In this document: positions 59,097-64,000 of the stretch, in pieces
Layout of the letters: every line of letters begins with the position of its first letter
Numbering within the stretch: position 1 is the first letter of the stretch
From: Cymodocea nodosa
Taxonomy: Eukaryota > Streptophyta > Magnoliopsida > Alismatales > Cymodoceaceae
DNA: 64,000 bases
Direction of reading: 5' to 3'
Assembly: GCA_036874045.1 (NCBI GenBank)
Contig: JAZBRI010000009.1
Coordinates: 2,914,001 to 2,978,000, forward strand
Program-made: the position numbers and the translations under genes
The notes under the pieces: model-generated
The model's database searches: none
What the model saw: the letters and a program-made list of their open reading frames with translations, nothing else
What the model was told of the DNA's origin: nothing

Positions 59097-60575
59097 TGTT
59101 AGAACCTTTGTATTTTGATAATGTAAAAATCCATGTAAGGAAATAAATTGTATTTCACAAATATTACAAGACAGTTCAATAAACCAAAGAGCTGAAGGTA
59201 GATAAACAGATAGAGGTAGTTCATAAATTGCTATTATAGAAAAACAGAAATGTCAGATAGTTACAACAAAGGTTACCAAACTTAAGTATCTAGAAGAAAT
59301 GGATCTTCGGTGAGTTACAGGCTTAAGTATTCGAAGAGTCAGTTTAAAAGTAGTAGAAACACCTTCGGAAAGTTAGAAAGATAACTATCTAAAAATAGAA
59401 GGCATTTGGAAAGTTAGTAAGATAGCTATTTGAATAATTAGAGAGTTAATGAGCTAACTATCCGAAAGTCCAAGGAAATCAGAAAGTTAGGAAAATTAAT
59501 TATCTAAAAACTTAAGTCAGATAATTATGCACATGCAAAATTTAGAAACTTAGTTAGAGGCTTAAAAGGATTCTTCAGAAAGTTAGAAAAGCTAACTATC
59601 TAAAAATTGAGAAGTTTCGGAAGGTTGGAGAATTAACTATTTGAGACTTAAGTTATTCAAATAAATACATGTAGAATTCAGAAACTTAGTCAGAAGCTTA
59701 AAAGAACTTTTTGGTAAGTTAGGAAAGCTAACTATCTGAAAAACAGGAAGGGTCAAAAGGTTATGAACTCAACTATCCGAACTTAAGGTGAACTCATGTG
59801 TATGACTTAAAAATCACACATGATAGACTAAAAGATAGAATCTATTCATCAGAAGGTTACAAGAAATTTTTGGAAGGTTACCATAGCTAACCATTTGAAA
59901 ATCAAAAGAAATCTAAAGGTTATCTTGAAATATTCTTCTAAACAGTAACTTACCATATTTGAACCTGAAAATTCAGTAAAGTACAGCAAAATACATCTGT
60001 TAGAAAGAATATGATCATTACACACCTTAGTATAAGTATGATCAGAATAGAAAGAAAAAGACAACGATTATCAAATATTGAGAGCTACACAAAATTCTAG
60101 GAATACATATAGTTTGCAAATACAGAAGAGAAGTATTCTCAAATATACTGAAGCACAAAAAGTTCCTTGCACGTATACTCTAATTCAAAGCTCAAAAGTG
60201 TTGGTTCATGGCTTCAACCTAAAAGCTACACTCAAATTGTTGGTTTGAGTTTCAACCTGAAAACTCAAAAGGTTGGTTTGCTAAAGTTTTGACCTGAAAA
60301 CTTCTAAGAGGTGATTGGTTCTTGCTTTAACCTGAAAGCAAGTATTTGTAAGTGTTAATTCACTTAGTGAAGCCCAAGTGAACTTTGGGGGTAGACTAGC
60401 CAAATTGGTGAACCACCTAAAATCTCCTTGTATTAATTATTCTTTACTACTTTGTATGCATATTTAATACTTGAGCTCACTAATTAATCGAATCAACCAA
60501 TTAAGTTTAAAAAGAATAAAATTACACATAGATCACCATTCACCCTCCCCTCTAGTGAGCCATATGATCCTAACA
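59097..60575 (+). repeat. Sirevirus D 5' LTR
   Basis: It spans TGTTAGAACCTTTG to GATCCTAACA, 1479 bases. Many decayed hairpins of the TCGGAAAGTTA...TAACTATCTGA type occur at 59290-59800. The C-rich block CACCCTCCCCTCTAGTGAGC near the end matches the end motif of the other Sirevirus LTRs. Confidence 0.88.
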
Positions 60576-60577
60576 AT

Positions 60578-60590
60578 TGATATCAGAGCA
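60578..60590 (+). other. tRNA primer-binding site of Sirevirus D
   Basis: TGATATCAGAGCA follows the LTR after two bases and matches initiator-Met tRNA in all but the third position. Confidence 0.88.
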
Positions 60591-60627
60591 AGGTTAATCC
60601 CTATAAAGATTTAACCATCTAGATTAA

Positions 60628-61919
60628 ATGACATAATTTGCTAAGGAGCAAAACATCCATAGACCTCATTTATTCAATGGTTCCAATTATAATTATTGGA
60701 AGAATGGAATGGAGTGTTTCCTCAGAAGTTCTGATGTAAAACTTTCAAAGATTATTGTTCTTGGAACTACACTTCCTACCAGTAATGTAATGGACTAGAC
60801 TGAGGAGGATGAGAGAATCATCCAATTGGATGCTTGTGGGTTGAATGCTATATACTATGTACCTATAGCTGAATAGTATAATAAAGTATCTGCATATAAA
60901 TCAGCACATGAAGCTTGGAAAATCCTTTAAGTTACACGCAAAGGTACAAGCCAAATAAAGGATACAAAAATTAGCATTCTGTTAAGAAAATTAGAACTAT
61001 TTAAGATGAATGATAATGAATGCATAATTGAAATATTTTCAAGATTTACTGATTATTAACAGTCTTTAAGGCTTGAGAAAGGAATTTTCTATGTGCAAAC
61101 AGGTACAGAAAATTTTGAGAAGTTTAACTACAGAGTGGAAATAAAAGTCCACTTCAATTCAAAACTCCAAAGACCTAAACAACTACACTGCTGAAGAGTT
61201 GTTGGGCAATCTACTAGCCCATGAGGTTCAAATGAAAGATTGGAAAGAATAGGAGGGAATTATTGAAAAGAAAATTGAGAAGAAAAAGGAAATTGCATTT
61301 CCTTCAATTGAAAAAGCTTAAAGCTCAAATGATAATGAAATCATGCTATTAGCAAGAAACTTTAGGAAGTTTATGAAGAAAAACAGCAAGACTAGCACCT
61401 CTAAAAGCATGATCCCCACATGCTTTAAATGCAAAGGTAAGGACATATACAAGCCTTTTGTCTATTACAAATTGAAGAGGATCATCATGAAAGAAGAAAA
61501 GATGGAAGAATAAGAGAAAAATGGCCTTGCAAGCTAATTGGGATGATAGCAGTTCATCAAGTAATTCCTCAAAGTCTAAAGAAGAGGTAGCAATAAACAT
61601 GTGCTTCACAGCACAAGAGGTATGTTCTACATCTCCTTACTACTCAAATAATGAAGAAAATAATTTAGATATAAATAGTCTTCTTTGTACAATAGATAGC
61701 TTGTATATAAAATGTAAAGAATATAAGAAAGATGTCAAAAGTTTAAATAATTGTCTAGAAGATTCTTTTGCTAAGTTGGAAAAAGCTCTTATGGAAAATA
61801 GAAACTTAAAAATAAAATTGGATGACTATGGTTGTAAAAATTTTGATTTAAAAGAAGAAAACAAAAATTTGCTGTTTGAAATCCTTGATTTGAAAAAGAT
61901 TGTATGCAAGTTTACATAG
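60628..61919 (+). pseudogene. Sirevirus D gag, truncated
   Basis: FAKEQNIHRPHLFNGSNYNYW opens the UBN2-type Gag; later come DEEDERIIQLDACGLNAIYY-like text (with a TAG before TEEDER), KISILLRKLELFKMNDNE and a damaged zinc knuckle (TCFKCKGKDIYK) near 61420. The last part, 61521-61919, is an open stretch MALQANWDDSSSSSNSS followed by a coiled coil (LEKALMENRNLKIKLDDYG). It corresponds to the Gag-protease linker of Sirevirus A. Stops and frame changes occur upstream. The element ends near 61925, where another copia element begins. Confidence 0.82.
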
Positions 61920-61929
61920 GGATAGAAAG

Positions 61930-62349
61930 GATTAGATAAAATTATAGGATCCCAACAATATAATGGAATTAAATATTGTGATGTGTGTGTCTTCCATCAA
62001 GTATATGTATGTGTCTTTGTATATGGTTGTATTTCTTTGATAATTTGTATAGGGGCAAACTTGTCTTTTGGGTATCACCAATCGTTGCCCCTATATATGT
62101 AAGGGGTCATCCACGTCCAAGGGATGCCATGCCAAACCATCCCTTGATTTCGTTCTCCCCCTTCTTTGTACCAGCAATCATACAGCAAGGAATCACGATA
62201 GATTAATCACCCGTGGACGTACCCGTGTTGGAGAACCACGTAAATTTGTTGTTCTTCGAATTCTCTACTCACAATCCTCTCTTCCACGCAGATCTCTTCT
62301 CTACGCCACCCCTAGATGCTCCACGTTTGTTTGATCTTTCCACACAACA
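61930..62349 (+). repeat. Copia F 5' LTR (left end uncertain)
   Basis: The right end CACACAACA precedes a PBS by two bases. A CCCCTATATATGTAAGG TATA box lies at about 62088-62104. A possible start is TGTGATGTGTGTG near 61977; I could not confirm it because the other LTR is outside the window. Confidence 0.6.
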
Positions 62350-62351
62350 AT

Positions 62352-62364
62352 TGGTATCAGAGTT
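62352..62364 (+). other. tRNA primer-binding site of copia F
   Basis: TGGTATCAGAGTT matches the complement of the initiator-Met tRNA 3' end. Confidence 0.9.
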
Positions 62365-62396
62365 AGGTTGGACATCTCTGGGTTTGCATCTGAAGT

Positions 62397-62765
62397 TTCG
62401 AAGAGTTTGATCAAGGTTCAGGCCAATTTCACAAGGGATCTCTCTATTGTTGTAACTACCGTCGTCGCTGGTGCCAGTCTACACACTCCGACGCCAAGTT
62501 GTGCGCCTTCCTCGTCTATGCTCTGTTGCATCTCAAATTTTGAGGACGTGTAGTAAGATTCCTGAACTTCCTTCCTTTAAAATTTCAAAGAGATTGATCA
62601 AGGTTCAAGCCATTTTCGCAAGGATACCCCCATTGTTGTAACTGCCGTCGTCGCTGGTGCCAGTCTACATACTTCGACGCCAAGTCATGCACCTTCCTCG
62701 TCTATGCTCCATTGCATCTCAAATTTTGAGGACGTGTAGTAAGCTTCCTTCCTTTAAAATTTTGT
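62397..62765 (+). repeat. Tandem duplication (~187 and ~182 bases) in the copia F leader
   Basis: Both units carry TTGATCAAGGTTCA, GTCGTCGCTGGTGCCAGTCT, CACCTTCCTCGTCTATGCTC-like text and GAGGACGTGTAGTAAG. The second unit starts near 62584. They lie between PBS and gag and differ at a modest number of positions. From 62766 to 63091 the leader shows no further feature. Confidence 0.9.
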
Positions 62766-63091
62766 AGTCAGAAGTTTCGTATTCAGAGAGATACAGTAGG
62801 AGGCGTCTGGCTAGGGCACAACAGTTTTCTAGACGAGTGACTCTTTGATTGTCAGATTTTGGGCATTTTGTGATTGTAGTTTTGTGCTTGGTTTGTGTGA
62901 GTATTTGCTATTGTTTTGTGATAAGTAGTGTGTTTGGCTTGTGGCTGATTGCATTTCATTGAAATTAGTAGTTTCAGTAGCATATTGTTGTTGAGATATT
63001 GCTTGCTATTGTGTACCTTACCGTAGAATTGTGTTTGTTGAAACCACATTGTATCTCGTGTGTATTGCTGGTTGTTTGTTGTTTTGAAAAC

Positions 63092-64000
63092 ATGAATACT
63101 TCGGGGTTGAAGATAGAAAAGTTTGATGGTAAGAATAGCTTCAGCTTATGGCAAATTAAGATGAAAGCACTTCTAAAGCAACAAGGTATTTGGGCTCCTT
63201 TAAATAAGGAAACTACTTTGAACAAAAATTCGCCAGAGTTTGAATTACAGGAGGAGAAAGCTCACTCCACCATCTTGTTGTGTTTGTTTGATGAAGTTAT
63301 AATAGAAGTTGCTGATGAATCTACCTCATTAGGTCTTTGGCAGAAACTTGAGTCATTGTATATGACTAAGTCTTTAACAAATAAATTGTTGTTAAAGCAG
63401 AGATTGTTCTCTTTAAAGATGATAGAAGGTGTACCTCTTAAGCAGTATTTAGATCAGCTAAATGCTATTCTGATGGAACTCAAGAATATTGGAGTAATCA
63501 TAGAAGATGAAGATGCAGCTCTTATCTTACTTTGTTCACTCCCATTGAGTTATGAAAACTTTGTTCAGTCTTGTGTAGTTGGAAGAGATTCAATTACACT
63601 AGAAGAAGTGAGGTCCAGCCTTCATTCTAGGGAGCTTAGGCACATGGTGCATGGTAGAAACAAGGCAAGTGGTGTTGGCCTCTCAGCTTAGCAGCAAGAG
63701 AACAAGGGAAGAAGCTAGAGATAAGGTGGAGGGAAGAATAAAAGCAAAAGCAAGTTGAAGGGCAAGTACTCTAGGGATACTTGCCATTACTGTAAGGAGA
63801 AAGGACACTGGAAATCACATTGTCCCAAGCTTATGAACAAAGGAAAGGCTGCTGTGGCAGAAACCAGTTCTGCGTCAGGTGATGATTTTTCTCTTTCAGT
63901 TTGTTGTAGTGCCTATTCTGATGATCAATGGATTATGGACTTAGGAGCTTCACATCATATGACTCCTACTAGGGAGTATTTTGACACCTACGAGCAGGTG
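63092..64000 (+). pseudogene. Copia F (Tork/Tnt1-like) Gag and protease start, cut by the window end
   Basis: ATG 63092 starts MNTSGLKIEKFDGKNSFSLW, then WQKLESLYMTKSLTNKL and MEGVPLKQYL-type text of a UBN2 Gag. The first stop is TAG 63689-63691; two more follow within 35 bases. The same frame then carries a complete zinc knuckle CHYCKEKGHWKSHC near 63790. The protease site reads DLGASHHM (63937-63960), where the Ser of DSGA is Leu. The three clustered stops and the changed protease make it inactive. The leftmost codons of the frame, before 63092, are leader. Confidence 0.9.

Overview
This is seed-plant nuclear DNA. It is AT-rich and crowded with LTR retrotransposons, and it holds one host gene with many introns. 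The host gene encodes myo-inositol oxygenase (MIOX; ten exons, 32450-36788). All six di-iron ligands and the full 310-codon frame are present, so it is probably functional. I cannot name the species. The density of nested Ty3/gypsy and Ty1/copia elements suggests a large genome.

Left block (1-14.27 kb). An Athila-like Ty3/gypsy element reads rightwards. It has protease end, RT, RNase H and integrase (2-3421), a spacer with hairpins, a large ORF3 ('env-like', 4015-6207), a second Gag-like frame (7227-8414), an F-box-like frame (8605-9385), a polypurine tract (PPT) and an LTR from 10409. A second copy of the 3' end (spacer, PPT, LTR start) lies inverted at 12.73-14.27 kb.

Second block (14.27-31.0 kb). 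A Sirevirus-like Ty1/copia element ('C') has pol (17.64-21.30), a spacer, ORF3 (23.42-26.03), a triple PPT and a 3' LTR (26358-27569). An inverted extra copy of its ORF3-PPT-LTR third lies at 14272-17628. To its right are a fragment of another Sirevirus LTR and the 5' end of a third Sirevirus ('B', minus strand, LTR 29608-31004).

Gene island (31.0-37.1 kb). This holds the MIOX promoter (G-box/ABRE cluster, TATA box), the gene and its 3' end. The splice from exon 6 to exon 7 requires a rare GC-AG intron.

Third block (37.1-54.4 kb). A full-length Sirevirus ('A', minus strand, 38451-51662) has two ~1.63-kb LTRs, PBS, PPTs, gag-pol, ORF3 and a 5-bp AAACC target duplication. It sits inside what looks like the LTR of an old gypsy element ('E') that continues to about 54.39 kb.

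Right block (54.4-64 kb). This holds AT-rich minisatellite DNA, remnants of a copia element with a Retrotran_gag_3-type Gag (57.1-57.7), an opposite-strand copia RT/RNase H remnant (57.65-59.1), the 5' end of Sirevirus 'D' (59097-61919) and the 5' end of a Tork/Tnt1-like copia element (about 61.93 to the window end).

Almost all transposon frames carry in-frame stops, often fitting C-to-T (or G-to-A) change, so these copies look dead. Two themes link them. An ORF3 module is shared by the Ty3 and the Ty1 elements. Diverging palindromes with a common GTTA/TAAC core, often beside CACGTG boxes, occur in the LTRs or in the spacers ahead of ORF3.
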